From Planctomycetota bacterium (lineage in GTDB: Bacteria > Planctomycetota > UBA1135 > UBA2386), in contig JAPYTD010000001.1 of assembly GCA_029936315.1 (NCBI GenBank), forward strand, positions 122,911 through 163,350: a DNA stretch of 40,440 nucleotides. Reading direction: 5' to 3'. The position numbers and the translations under genes were made by a program. Every line of letters starts with the position of its first letter. Within the stretch, counting starts at the first letter, position 1. Shown here piece after piece: positions 8,520 through 17,077 of this stretch. The notes beneath the pieces were generated by a model that did not search any database, had not been told where the DNA came from, and worked only from the letters and a program-made list of their open reading frames with translations.

Positions 8520-9137
8520 ATGCGGCTAGGCGGGCTCATTCTGGCAGGTGGACGTAGTCGACGCATGGGTCGACCAAAAGAGTCATTGCCAATCGGCGAC
8601 ACGACCATGCTCGGCTGGCAGTGCCGAACCCTGATTTCGTGCACCGAAGTGGTCGTCACAGTCGGCCGCGACCCCAGCCAGGCGTTGCCCGAGATCCCAG
8701 CCGTTGTCGACGTAACCAGCGACGAGATCCCAGGAGAAGGCCCGCTGGCTGCGATTGCGGCGGGGCTGCGCCGCCTCCGGGACAAGCACGGCTTTGGCGA
8801 CCGCGATGCCGCCATGACGGTCGGCTGTGACCAACCGCTATTGACCGCGGCCACCGTACGGTGGCTCAGCGAACAGATCGGTGATGCCGACGTCTTGATG
8901 CCGCAAGCCAACAACAAGCTACAGCCGCTGACCGCCATCTATCGCATCGCGGCGCTAGAGCCCGCCCTCAAGCTGCTGGCACAGGGCTCACGTCGCCCGC
9001 GCGAGTTGGCAGCCGTTGCGAAGAGTAGGGTTCTGACCGAAGCCGAACTGCGCAACCACGATCCGGAACTGCGCTTCCTCCGCAATCTGAACAACCCGGC
9101 CGACTACGAGGCCGTGCGCCGAGAACTCGAGCCCTAG
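8520..9137 (+). CDS. mobA: Molybdenum cofactor guanylyltransferase MobA
   Basis: A 205-residue nucleotidyltransferase that joins GMP to molybdopterin-Mo, forming the bis-MGD precursor in the cytoplasm. The N-terminus LGGLILAGGRSRRMGRPKESL holds the GTP-binding LAGG-x-SxRMGxxK signature. GEGPLAAIAAGL and VGCDQPLL (metal-binding Asp) follow, and the C-terminal FLRNLNNPADY matches the family's 'F.N+NTP.D'. The start is the ATG at 8520, because it begins directly before the conserved strand; an in-frame start at 8484 adds only non-conserved residues. No other molybdenum cofactor gene or molybdoenzyme is in the window. Confidence 0.92.
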   Translation: MRLGGLILAGGRSRRMGRPKESLPIGDTTMLGWQCRTLISCTEVVVTVGRDPSQALPEIPAVVDVTSDEIPGEGPLAAIAAGLRRLRDKHGFGDRDAAMTVGCDQPLLTAATVRWLSEQIGDADVLMPQANNKLQPLTAIYRIAALEPALKLLAQGSRRPRELAAVAKSRVLTEAELRNHDPELRFLRNLNNPADYEAVRRELEP

Positions 9138-9173
9138 ACGCGGGCAGGTTCGCGCGGCTACAACGAGCGGCCC

Positions 9174-10352
9174 GTGTCCGAGCAAACCCCACCCTCGCGC
9201 TGCTATCGCTGCCTGCGCCCGCAGGACATGTGTTACTGCGACAAGCTACCGAGCGTGCCGACGGCAACGCGTGTGGTGATCCTGCAACATCCGCATGAGC
9301 GCACCCACCCGTTCGGCACGGCGCGCCTCGCCAAGCTGTGCATGCCGAACGCGACGGTGCACGTACCGGTGCCGGGCTACACCGGGTCGCTCGAAAAGGA
9401 AGTCGACGTACCTGAAGACGCGGTGGTGCTGTTTCCGCACGCACACGCAGATGATCTTGAGACAGTTCCCGAGTCGGAGTGGCCATCGACGCTGATTGCC
9501 ATCGATGGCACGTGGTCGCACGCCAAGCGGCTCTACCGCGAGAACACGTGGCTGCACAACAAGCGTCACGTTCGGCTAGCGCCATCAACGCCGAGCAACT
9601 ACCGAATCCGTAAGGAGCCGAAGCCCGAATACATCTCGACGATTGAAGCCATCGTCGAAGCCATGCGCATCATCGAGCCTAACAACACCCGCCTCGGCGA
9701 ACTGCTGCGCGCCTTCGACTTCATGATCGACCAACAGATCGCACACCGCTCAACGCGCGTATCCGTTCGCTTCAAGCACCAACGCAATCGCGAACCACGC
9801 GCGCTGTCATCGCAATTGCAGGATGAACGCTTAGTCGTCGTGTTCGCCGAATCGGGAAGACCCGGCGGCCACGCCGACAAAGAACGCGAACTACTGCACT
9901 GGGTTGCGGCGCGCGTCGACAGTAGCGAAACCTTCGAGGCGGTCATCAAGCCGCGCGGTGGCCCGCCAACCGAAGAACACCTGTTCCACCTCGGCATCCC
10001 GCTCGCGGATCTGGATGAGGGCATCGACATCACGGAAGCGAAGCAGCGCTTCCTTGAGTTCTTGCCCGAAGGTGCGCCCATTGCTGCGTGGACCGACACG
10101 ACGCTGGAGTGGGGCGCGCTCGTGCTACCGGAGTCGTATGAGAGGGTGCTGCTCAAGCACAACTACTGCAACGTTCGGCAACGCAGTTCGGGTTATCTCG
10201 AGGACGTCGTCAAGCGTGAAGGGATGGCGCCGGCCGATGTGCCATGCCGCGGTCGTGCAGGGTCAAGGCTGGCGAATGCGCTGACGGTTGCGCGTTGGCT
10301 GCGTGCCAAACAGGCGGTGTTGCAGAATGCTCGCCAAGCAGCCAAGCAGTAG
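9174..10352 (+). CDS. DTW-domain tRNA-uridine aminocarboxypropyltransferase fused to an exonuclease-like domain
   Basis: A 392-residue, two-domain protein starting at a GTG. Residues 8-195 are a DTW domain (TapT/TuaA class), which transfers the 3-amino-3-carboxypropyl group of SAM to tRNA uridine to make acp3U. Four N-terminal cysteines (10, 13, 20, 22) form a zinc site, DGTW (111-114) with SHAKRLYREN follows, then IRKEPKPEYISTIEA. Residues 218-378 are extra. The order LVVVFAESG, 'GIP' near 274-276, AWTDTTLEWGAL and GRAGSRLANALTVARWL mirrors a DEDDh exonuclease fold, but the acidic catalytic residues (DxE and H-x4-D) are replaced. It is probably an inactive RNA-binding RNase H-fold domain. 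The gene lies 36 bases after mobA on the same strand. Confidence 0.85.
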   Translation: MSEQTPPSRCYRCLRPQDMCYCDKLPSVPTATRVVILQHPHERTHPFGTARLAKLCMPNATVHVPVPGYTGSLEKEVDVPEDAVVLFPHAHADDLETVPESEWPSTLIAIDGTWSHAKRLYRENTWLHNKRHVRLAPSTPSNYRIRKEPKPEYISTIEAIVEAMRIIEPNNTRLGELLRAFDFMIDQQIAHRSTRVSVRFKHQRNREPRALSSQLQDERLVVVFAESGRPGGHADKERELLHWVAARVDSSETFEAVIKPRGGPPTEEHLFHLGIPLADLDEGIDITEAKQRFLEFLPEGAPIAAWTDTTLEWGALVLPESYERVLLKHNYCNVRQRSSGYLEDVVKREGMAPADVPCRGRAGSRLANALTVARWLRAKQAVLQNARQAAKQ

Positions 10353-10459
10353 TCGAAGATGATGATGCGGGCACCAGCCGCCAAATCGACCACGCCAGGT
10401 TTCTCGCGCTATCGGCAAGTCAGGCGACGCTGGGCGCTCGCCACGGTACGTTGCAACGG

Positions 10460-11215
10460 ATGCAATTGACCGTGCTTGGCTCCGGTACCTCAGTGCCCGT
10501 TCCCGACCGTTTTCCGGCGGGATATCTGGTCGAGCATGACCAACACAAGGTCATGGTCGACTGCGGCCCCGGCACGCTGCGCCGACTCATCCAAGCGTCG
10601 GTAACTCCGGCACAACTGGATGCAGTGCTGCTGACCCACTACCACACCGACCACTGCGCCGATGTTGCCGCGTTGCTGTTTGCGCTGCGATCTCCCCACC
10701 TCAGCAATCGGCCACCGTTGACGATCTACGGCGCTCCAGGCCTCGAACGCCTGCTTGAGAAGCTGACCGAAGCGTGGCCGTGGCTGAGTCCCAAGGACTA
10801 CGAGTTGCGCCTTTGCGAAGTGACTCCAGGAACATTCGACGCCCACGGCTTCGAGGTGACCGCGATCCCGATCCGCCACACGGCGCAGAGCCTCGGCTAT
10901 CGATTGCGCGCCGGTTCGGGTCTGGTCGCGCTCTCCGGAGATGCCGACACGTGCGATGAGCTCGTGGATTTGGCGCGCGACGCTGACGTGTTCGTGTGCG
11001 ACAGCGCCGCGCCCGATGACTTGAAGATCGAGGGCCATCTGACGCCGGGACTCGCCGGTGGCTACGCCGAACGCGCCGGCGCGCGAGAACTGGTACTGAC
11101 GCACTTCTATCCAGAATGCGACGGCCATGACCTGGTCGCCGAAGCCCGTGCAAAGTTTGGCGGCAAGATCACGCTCGCCGAAGACCTGCTGCGCATTCCC
11201 GTCGGTGCGCAGTAG
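10460..11215 (+). CDS. MBL-fold metallo-hydrolase, RNase Z/ElaC-like
   Basis: A 251-residue metallo-beta-lactamase-fold protein. It opens with the strand MQLTVLGSGTSVPVPDR and continues with VDCGPGTLRRL and the metal site THYHTDHCAD (HxHxDH). Later ligand positions are IRHTAQSLGYRL, LSGDADTCDELV and the C-terminal LTHFYPECDGHD. The shape matches the RNase Z-like/arylsulfatase-like branch; it lacks the long exosite arm of full tRNase Z, so the substrate is unclear. The ATG at 10460 is chosen because the first beta-strand starts there. A 107-base gap separates it from the DTW gene, so it may be co-transcribed. Confidence 0.87.
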   Translation: MQLTVLGSGTSVPVPDRFPAGYLVEHDQHKVMVDCGPGTLRRLIQASVTPAQLDAVLLTHYHTDHCADVAALLFALRSPHLSNRPPLTIYGAPGLERLLEKLTEAWPWLSPKDYELRLCEVTPGTFDAHGFEVTAIPIRHTAQSLGYRLRAGSGLVALSGDADTCDELVDLARDADVFVCDSAAPDDLKIEGHLTPGLAGGYAERAGARELVLTHFYPECDGHDLVAEARAKFGGKITLAEDLLRIPVGAQ

Positions 11216-11275
11216 CTCCCACGGCGCTACGCGAAACTGCGCCGGAACGCGTACCAGCCATCGTCGCTCGTCGGT

Positions 11276-11309
11276 ACCGATGGTCTCCGGCATGATGCCG
11301 GGTATCGGT
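11276..11309. terminator. Nested inverted repeat between convergent genes
   Basis: Outer arms ACCGAT (11276-11281) and ATCGGT (11304-11309) enclose a perfect inner palindrome, CCGGCAT-G-ATGCCGG (11287-11301). It lies between the convergent MBL and Bax-inhibitor genes and has no T-tract. A bidirectional terminator is the simplest reading; a binding site for a dimeric protein is possible. Confidence 0.5.
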
Positions 11310-11360
11310 GCAAACCCTCGGGCGCCGCAACAGGACGCCAGGGCTCGCATCAAAGCCAGA

Positions 11361-11376
11361 CCGCCGCCAGTGGCGG
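11361..11376 (-). terminator. GC hairpin just after the BI-1 stop codon
   Basis: CCGCC-GCCAGT-GGCGG begins one base past the TAG of the minus-strand gene. The stem is short and there is no T-tract; together with the nested repeat at 11276 it may terminate the transcript. Confidence 0.35.
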
Positions 11377-11377
11377 A

Positions 11378-12100
11378 CTAGTCGCGGCTGCTCCAGAGCA
11401 GGATGAGGATGTGCTTGAATAGCAGCACGACGTCGGTGAACAGCATGATCGCGCCGCTCATTGCCATCGATGTCGGCAAACGATGCAGGATCTGGCTGGT
11501 GTCGTAGAGGATGAAGCCAGCGAACAGGACCACGATCCCTACCGAGTACCACAGGCCCATCGAGAAGCCCATGAGCATGCCGAGCAACATCGCGCCGAGC
11601 AGTGCAAACCCGAGCACCGTCAAGGCACCTCGCATCCACGAGAAATCGCTGCCGGTATAGAGCACGTAGACCGTCAGGCCACCGAACACTAGTGCCGTCA
11701 GACCGCTTGCCTGACTGATGATCGTTGGACCATCTACTGTGCTGTTGATCATCAGCACGAGAGGGGCAATCAACATTGCCAGCAAGAAGGCCCATGCGGC
11801 GAACGCGATCCCGCCCAGCACCTTCTTCTCGGCGACTGCGTGCACTGCCATCGACCCGCCTATGAAGATGCCCATGTAGAGCAGCCAGCCATAGGAGGTG
11901 CCGAAGATGGCGTTCCCCATGGAAACGGCCCACCCATTGACGATCGGCACATTGGCAGCCGCCCACAGAGTGGCCGCAAAGCCGAGAATGCCGAGGAACA
12001 GAATGCCGTAGACCTTCCTCAGGAAAGCGGCGCGCTCGCTGGCTGCCGCAAAGGCTGCTGGTGGGGCTTCAAGACTGCTGTAGGGGTTGTTCTCTTCCAT
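11378..12100 (-). CDS. Bax inhibitor-1/YccA family membrane protein
   Basis: A 240-residue integral membrane protein with about seven hydrophobic segments after a soluble N-terminus (MEENNPYSSLEAPP). Family features include FLRKVYGILFLGIL at the first segment, LTALVFGGLTVYVLYTGSDFSWMRGAL in the middle, and GFILYDTSQILHRL near the C-terminus, where the YDTxxI aspartate belongs to the pH-sensing pair described for bacterial BI-1 channels. Bacterial members (YbhL, YccA, BsYetJ) act as Ca2+ leak channels or as modulators of FtsH. The gene stands alone, convergent with the MBL hydrolase gene. Confidence 0.93.
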   Translation of the reverse strand: MEENNPYSSLEAPPAAFAAASERAAFLRKVYGILFLGILGFAATLWAAANVPIVNGWAVSMGNAIFGTSYGWLLYMGIFIGGSMAVHAVAEKKVLGGIAFAAWAFLLAMLIAPLVLMINSTVDGPTIISQASGLTALVFGGLTVYVLYTGSDFSWMRGALTVLGFALLGAMLLGMLMGFSMGLWYSVGIVVLFAGFILYDTSQILHRLPTSMAMSGAIMLFTDVVLLFKHILILLWSSRD

Positions 12101-12619
12101 GAGTAGCGTCAGACCTTAGGACGAAACGGCGCATCTCCCAAGTCCGTTGGGCCGCCAAGCGGGTCGCAACAGACGAGATGAAGAAAACCCCGGCCGGACC
12201 GGACCTGATTCGGCGATCCTGGCACGCATCGCCATCCGCACCCCGGCGCGCTTCGCCGAACGCAAGCGGCGCCAGCAGAAGCGCGAACCCACCGCCAGCC
12301 AACTCGAGGTGTCACTCGACGAAACCGCGGTCGCGGACTTCGCGAGCAATCCATTTACCGTGCTGTCGGCGAGCGCCGTGAGCCCGTCGACGGCATGAGC
12401 AGCCGACTGCACGGAAGGCATCGCCTCAGCATCCGCTTCAACTTCAAGCGCGCGCGCATGGCGGACGAGGGCCTTGGCTTCACGAAAAACTTGGCAGCCC
12501 TGGGCTGCGCCACGGGGGGGCGCAGCCATCAATTCTGCCGCAGGGGAAGGCGCCCCTTGAACCTGGCACCCCACGTCGCAATCCTGCTACCGCAAAAGGT
12601 CCCGCACCCCGAGATACTC
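12101..12619. other. 519-bp spacer between BI-1 and htpG, possible sigma-factor remnant
   Basis: No intact gene is supported here. It should hold the divergent promoters of the BI-1 gene and htpG; I see no CIRCE element (TTAGCACTC-N9-GAGTGCTAA). A plus-strand frame at about 12200-12398 encodes RKRRQQKREP followed shortly by LEVSLDET and SNPFTVLSAS. This loosely recalls the segment between regions 2 and 4 of planctomycete ECF sigma factors, but no complete domain is present. Frames on the other strand are Ala/Arg/Ser-rich shadows. Confidence 0.4.
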
Positions 12620-14554
12620 ATGTCGTCAACTGCTGAAAAACACACGTTCCAAGCCGAGGTCAACGAGGTTCTGTCCCTCGTCGTCAACTCGCTCTATTCC
12701 CACCGCGAAGTCTTCATGCGTGAACTGATCAGCAACTCCGCGGATGCGCTAGACCAACTGAACTTCCGCGCGTTGACGGAACATGAACTACTAGGCGATG
12801 ACAAAGAACTGCGCGTAGAGCTGATCCGCGATGAAGCCGCAGGCACACTGACGATCCGAGACAACGGAGTCGGCATGACGCGCGACGAGTTGATCGACAA
12901 CCTCGGCACGATCGCGCGCAGTGGCAGCAAGAAGTTGATGCAGTCCCTGTCCGCCGAGCAGAAGAAGGATGTCTCGCTGATTGGTCAGTTCGGCGTCGGC
13001 TTCTACTCGGCGTTCTTGGTTGCCGATTCTGTGTCGGTAACGTCGCGCAAGGCCGGCAGCGACGAAAGCTGGACTTGGGAGAGTGAGGCCAAGGGCGAGT
13101 TTGAAGTTCGTCCCGCCGAGCGCGAAGGCCGCGGCACCGACATCACCTTGACGCTCAAGGAAGACGCCAAGGAGTACCTGCAGGAATGGCCGGTGCGCGA
13201 CGTCGTTCGCAAGTACAGTGACTACGTCCGTTGGCCGATCCAGATGGAGATCGAACGCACGACGGGCACCGGCGATGACCAGAAGACCGAGAAGGAGTCG
13301 GTAACTCTCAACCAGGCGCGCGCGCTGTGGACGCGTTCGAAGAGCGACATCGCCGACTCTGACTACACCGAGTTCTACAAGTCGCTGTCGCATGACTGGC
13401 AGCCACCGCTCGCGTGGACGCACTTCAAAGTCGAAGGCACCCACGAGCTTTCCGGTCTGCTCTACATCCCCGAGAAAGCGCCATTTGATGTCGTCGATCG
13501 CAAGCAGAGTGGCGTCAAGCTGTTCGTCAAGCGCATCTTCATCATGGATGACGCGCAGGAGATCGTGCCGGAATGGCTGCGCTTCATGCGCGGCGTCGTC
13601 GACAGCGAAGACCTGCCGCTGAATGTTTCGCGCGAGATCCTGCAGAAGGACGCGACCACGCGCTTCATCAAGAAGCAGGTCGTCAGCAAGAGCCTGACGC
13701 TGCTCGAAGAACTCGCCGCTGAAGGCGAGACCGAACGCCCAAAGAACGCGGACGCCGCTGAAGGCGAAGGCAAAACCGAGAAGGTCAACCGCTTCAACAC
13801 GTTCTACGCGGAGTTCGGACGCAACCTGAAGGAAGGCGTCTACCACGAACACGACGCCCGCGAACGACTGTCAAGCCTGCTGCGATTCCACACGACCAAC
13901 GTGGACGACGACTCGATGACGAGCTTTGCCGACTACGTGTCGCGCATGGGCGAAGACCAGGAATCGATCTACTACGTCGCCGCCGACAGCCTGGCTTCCG
14001 CCAAGTCGAGCCCGCACATTGAAGCATTGAAGACGCACGGCAGCGAAGTGCTGCTGATGACCGAAGCAATCGACGAGTGGGTCGTCGATGCCCTGCGAGA
14101 GTTTGATGGCAAGAAATTCGTCTCCGCGGCGAAGGGCGCGCTCGACCTTCCTGAGAGCGACGAGGACAAGAAGAAGAAGGAAGAGCAGGAGAAGGAACTC
14201 GCCCCCGTTCTTGAGCGCGTGCAAAAGGCACTCGACGACCACGTCAAGACGGTTCGCGTCACCGATCGCCTGACTGAGTCGCCAGCCTGCCTCGTCAGCG
14301 ACGAAGGCAGCATGAGTGCGCGCCAGGAGAAGGTGCTGCGCGAAGCAGGACACGACGTGCCAAAGCAAAAGCGAATCCTCGAACTCAATGCCAACCACTC
14401 GGTCGTGCAAAAGCTGCAGGCGCTAAGCGACGAATCGCGGTTTGCCGATTGGTCCGCCCTGCTCTACGACCAGGCCTTACTCGCCGAAGGCACGCTTCCG
14501 AGTGATCCCGTCGCGTTTAACCGGCGCCTTACTGACCTGATGGCAGGCAACTAG
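12620..14554 (+). CDS. htpG: Molecular chaperone HtpG (Hsp90)
   Basis: A 644-residue cytosolic ATP-dependent chaperone. The N-terminal GHKL ATPase shows FMRELISNSADALDQL, DNGVGMTRDELIDNLGTIARSGS and GQFGVGFYSAFLVAD. The middle domain has DIADSDYTEFYKSLSHDW, LFVKRIFIMDD and DLPLNVSREILQ, and the C-terminal dimerisation domain has SPACLVSD and LELNANHSVV. A charged Ala/Glu/Lys-rich stretch near residues 375-390 expands a loop that is short in E. coli HtpG. The ATG at 12620 is used because MSSTAEKHTFQAEVNEVL matches the family start; the frame is open further upstream but without conservation. The stop TAG is followed at once by the GTG of the nitroreductase gene. Confidence 0.97.
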   Translation: MSSTAEKHTFQAEVNEVLSLVVNSLYSHREVFMRELISNSADALDQLNFRALTEHELLGDDKELRVELIRDEAAGTLTIRDNGVGMTRDELIDNLGTIARSGSKKLMQSLSAEQKKDVSLIGQFGVGFYSAFLVADSVSVTSRKAGSDESWTWESEAKGEFEVRPAEREGRGTDITLTLKEDAKEYLQEWPVRDVVRKYSDYVRWPIQMEIERTTGTGDDQKTEKESVTLNQARALWTRSKSDIADSDYTEFYKSLSHDWQPPLAWTHFKVEGTHELSGLLYIPEKAPFDVVDRKQSGVKLFVKRIFIMDDAQEIVPEWLRFMRGVVDSEDLPLNVSREILQKDATTRFIKKQVVSKSLTLLEELAAEGETERPKNADAAEGEGKTEKVNRFNTFYAEFGRNLKEGVYHEHDARERLSSLLRFHTTNVDDDSMTSFADYVSRMGEDQESIYYVAADSLASAKSSPHIEALKTHGSEVLLMTEAIDEWVVDALREFDGKKFVSAAKGALDLPESDEDKKKKEEQEKELAPVLERVQKALDDHVKTVRVTDRLTESPACLVSDEGSMSARQEKVLREAGHDVPKQKRILELNANHSVVQKLQALSDESRFADWSALLYDQALLAEGTLPSDPVAFNRRLTDLMAGN

Positions 14555-15205
14555 GTGCATACCCTCACTCCCGAGCAGACACTCGAACTACTGCAGTGGC
14601 GCTACGCCGTCAAGAGCTTCGACGGCACCCAGAAGGTGCCGGATGATGCATGGCGGGTATTGGAGCAATCGCTCGTCTTGGCTCCATCATCGTTTGGTCT
14701 GCAGCCGTGGAAGTTCATCAATGTGGTCGACAAGAACCTGCGCGAGCAATTGAAGGACGCGTCGTGGAATCAGTCGCAGGTCGTCGAGTCGGATCGCTAC
14801 GTCGTCTTCACGGCGCTTCGCACAGTCACTGACGATGACGTCGACCGGTTAATGCAACGCACTTGCGAAGTGCGTGGCACGCCGTTGGAAGCGATGGTGG
14901 GCTACCGCAACGTAATCGCTGACTTCATCAAGACTGGCTGGGGCGCTAAGGACCTATTCGGCTGGAACGCGCGCCAAACCTACCTCGCTCTGGGCCAGTT
15001 CATGACTGCCGCCACTGCCATGGGCATCGACACATGTCCGATGGAAGGCATCGACATGAACAGCTACGACGAACTACTCAACCTCAAGGACACCCGCTAC
15101 GCGACTCTGTGTGCGTGCGCGGTTGGCTATCGCTCGACGGAAGACAAGTACGGATCGGCGGCGAAGGTCCGCTACAAGCTCGACGAGATCATCGAGCGAC
15201 GGTAG
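14555..15205 (+). CDS. NAD(P)H-dependent nitroreductase-family oxidoreductase (NfsB-like)
   Basis: A 216-residue FMN flavoprotein. FMN-binding motifs are RYAVKSFDGTQKVPDD at the N-terminus and LAPSSFGLQPWKFI. The centre has GWNARQTYLALGQFMTAATAMGIDTCPMEG, and the C-terminus CACAVGYRSTEDKY and the basic tail. This is the NfsB/YdgI-like subgroup, which reduces nitro compounds or quinones in vivo. The start is a GTG abutting the htpG stop with no gap, so translation is probably coupled. It may belong to a stress operon with htpG; that link is inferred from adjacency. Confidence 0.9.
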   Translation: MHTLTPEQTLELLQWRYAVKSFDGTQKVPDDAWRVLEQSLVLAPSSFGLQPWKFINVVDKNLREQLKDASWNQSQVVESDRYVVFTALRTVTDDDVDRLMQRTCEVRGTPLEAMVGYRNVIADFIKTGWGAKDLFGWNARQTYLALGQFMTAATAMGIDTCPMEGIDMNSYDELLNLKDTRYATLCACAVGYRSTEDKYGSAAKVRYKLDEIIERR

Positions 15206-15207
15206 GC

Positions 15208-15255
15208 GTTCGTCAGAACAATCGAGCAGCGGTGAGCTGCTCGATCGTGACGAAC
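15208..15255. terminator. Strong nested inverted repeat between convergent genes
   Basis: Outer arms GTTCGTCA (15208-15215) and TGACGAAC (15248-15255) enclose a perfect 10-bp stem, ATCGAGCAGC/GCTGCTCGAT (15221-15230 and 15236-15245) with a GGTGA loop. It fills the 49-base gap between the nitroreductase and lectin genes, and the right arm reaches into the lectin stop codon. It is probably a bidirectional terminator, though no T-tract is present. Confidence 0.65.
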
Positions 15256-16961
15256 TACTGGTAGTTGTAGGTCGTAGACACCGCGCAACCACCCGGCGTA
15301 GTCAGCACAACCGATGCAACACCAGGCGTTCCTGGTGGCGTATTCATCGTCACGACCACACCCGAAGCCGACAGGATGGTGGCCGGCGCACCGCCGATCG
15401 TGACCGTCATGCCAGTCGCGAAGCCCGTGCCTTGCACGATGAAGAGGGCGCCGCCAGCCGATGTGCCAGAACCGAGGATCGTGTTGGTAACCGTCGGCGT
15501 CGGGTTGAGCGTCGCGTTAGCGGCCTGGCCATCGGGGTTGGCAACCACGACCGGTGTGTCACACGACGTTCCGGCGGGGTAGATGAACTGCACCAGGGTC
15601 GGCGCAACCGACAGCGGCGTCACCGCCGATCCGCCAACAGTCAACGACAAGCCGGGGATGAACCCAGTGCCGGTGATCGTGACGGGCGATCCGACCGATG
15701 CACTGAGCGGACTCATCACCGTGATCTGCGGCGGGCCAACAGAAACCACGGCCAACTCGACCGCATTGCTGATGCCAAGCGTCAATGGGGCAGCCGTATT
15801 AAACGTCACTGCCTGCAGTGTTAGCTCAAGCGGAGTCGACACAACACCCGTCGGGATAACGATCGTATGCGGCGTCGGCAACCCCATCAGCAATCCTGAG
15901 CCAAGCCCAAACGTGTCCGAAAGCACGAGCTCAGTCGGCCCCATTGGCAGCATCGGGAAGCACGAGTTGCCAAATCCCAAGGCCGTGCCAAATGCACCCG
16001 GTTGCGGCACAAGCGAGGCGAACAGCAAGTAGGGAGCGCCTGCACCAAACGATGGCGGGTTGGCGATCTCAATGCCGAACGGCTGGTGCGTGGCAACTTC
16101 GACGCGGCGGAAGAAGCCACCCGCACTGCCATTAATGGTCAAGGTGTCCGCGCCAAGTGTGCCATCGAAGCACGGGTCGGCCGCAGCTGTTGACGTCCAG
16201 TCCCACGATAGAATATCCACTTGTTCGGTCAGCACGCCGGCGCCGGTGGTGGCGCAGAACCCGGCGAAGCCAGTGCCGCTGACGGCACCGATGCCACCAA
16301 TGGCCTGGCCGTTCGCTAGTTGACCACCGGTAATCAGATTGTACGGACGCGACAACACCGGCGTCGCCATGTTGTCGAAGTAGACATCGATCGTGCCCGG
16401 CACGTAAACAACACGCACCGTGTGCACCTGGTTGTTGACGAAGTTGCCCGGCGGGGTCACGCGGCCAATCGACCACGCTTCATTCTCGTGATTGCCCAAC
16501 ACGCCACGCGTGTGGATCGTCAACTCGTTGTTACTCGAATCGCTGAGGAACGGATCCTGATAGGTGTCGAGCTCGATTGCAATCGAGTTGCGAATGCCTG
16601 GGCTGCTGTTGGCGCCCGAGCCATAACCCATGCCCCACACCGTGCCGCCTTGGGCGTTAGCACCATTCGGATCCGCCTGGATCACGAGTGCCATGCCCTC
16701 GGCCTTGACGCCTCCCGGCGGCGGCGCAATGCGGAACGTGAACGTGGTGTCGAAGCCGTTGAGGATCGGCATCGGCGTCGTACGCCACATCCAACCAGTT
16801 TGGTTGCTGGCGTTGGCGGTGAGCCGGACTGCATTGCCCGCCTGCACGCTGTTGCCAAGCAAATTGAGTTGCGCTGTTGACGAGAAGTTGGGGTAGGAGA
16901 AAGACTGCGCGCTGACGGTGACGCAAAGCAGGCCAATGGCGGCCAAGCTGGAACGGAGCAT
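15255..16961 (-). CDS. Secreted L-type lectin domain protein with beta module and two IPT/TIG domains
   Basis: A 568-residue exported protein starting at the ATG at 16961 (MLRSSLAAIGLL...SAQ leader); a TTG four codons upstream is possible. Residues 20-256 look like a legume/L-type lectin beta-sandwich: FTFRI, AEGMALVIQ, NSIAIELDTYQD (metal- and sugar-site aspartate) and VRVVYVPGTIDVYFD. Residues 270-406 form a beta-rich module that also occurs at the C-terminus of the M64 peptidase. Residues 411-486 and 489-568 are two IPT/TIG Ig-like domains (SVGSPVTITGTGF, GGALFIVQGTGF). It probably binds carbohydrate at or outside the cell surface. No anchor motif is visible. Confidence 0.85.
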   Translation of the reverse strand: MLRSSLAAIGLLCVTVSAQSFSYPNFSSTAQLNLLGNSVQAGNAVRLTANASNQTGWMWRTTPMPILNGFDTTFTFRIAPPPGGVKAEGMALVIQADPNGANAQGGTVWGMGYGSGANSSPGIRNSIAIELDTYQDPFLSDSSNNELTIHTRGVLGNHENEAWSIGRVTPPGNFVNNQVHTVRVVYVPGTIDVYFDNMATPVLSRPYNLITGGQLANGQAIGGIGAVSGTGFAGFCATTGAGVLTEQVDILSWDWTSTAAADPCFDGTLGADTLTINGSAGGFFRRVEVATHQPFGIEIANPPSFGAGAPYLLFASLVPQPGAFGTALGFGNSCFPMLPMGPTELVLSDTFGLGSGLLMGLPTPHTIVIPTGVVSTPLELTLQAVTFNTAAPLTLGISNAVELAVVSVGPPQITVMSPLSASVGSPVTITGTGFIPGLSLTVGGSAVTPLSVAPTLVQFIYPAGTSCDTPVVVANPDGQAANATLNPTPTVTNTILGSGTSAGGALFIVQGTGFATGMTVTIGGAPATILSASGVVVTMNTPPGTPGVASVVLTTPGGCAVSTTYNYQ

Positions 16962-17077
16962 TGGTAGTTGCAAATCCGGGTGGATAACAGGGGTGGCGAA
17001 ACGACAGCTTACCGTCTTCTGGCGACAATGTGCGCCCCGCCCATGCCCTCACCTGCCGCCGGGCGCCCTCTTGCGAC

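Noticed and set aside
12116-12574. 152-codon minus-strand frame between BI-1 and htpG
   Set aside because: Ala/Ser/Arg-rich with no motif or ribosome-binding site; treated as non-coding.
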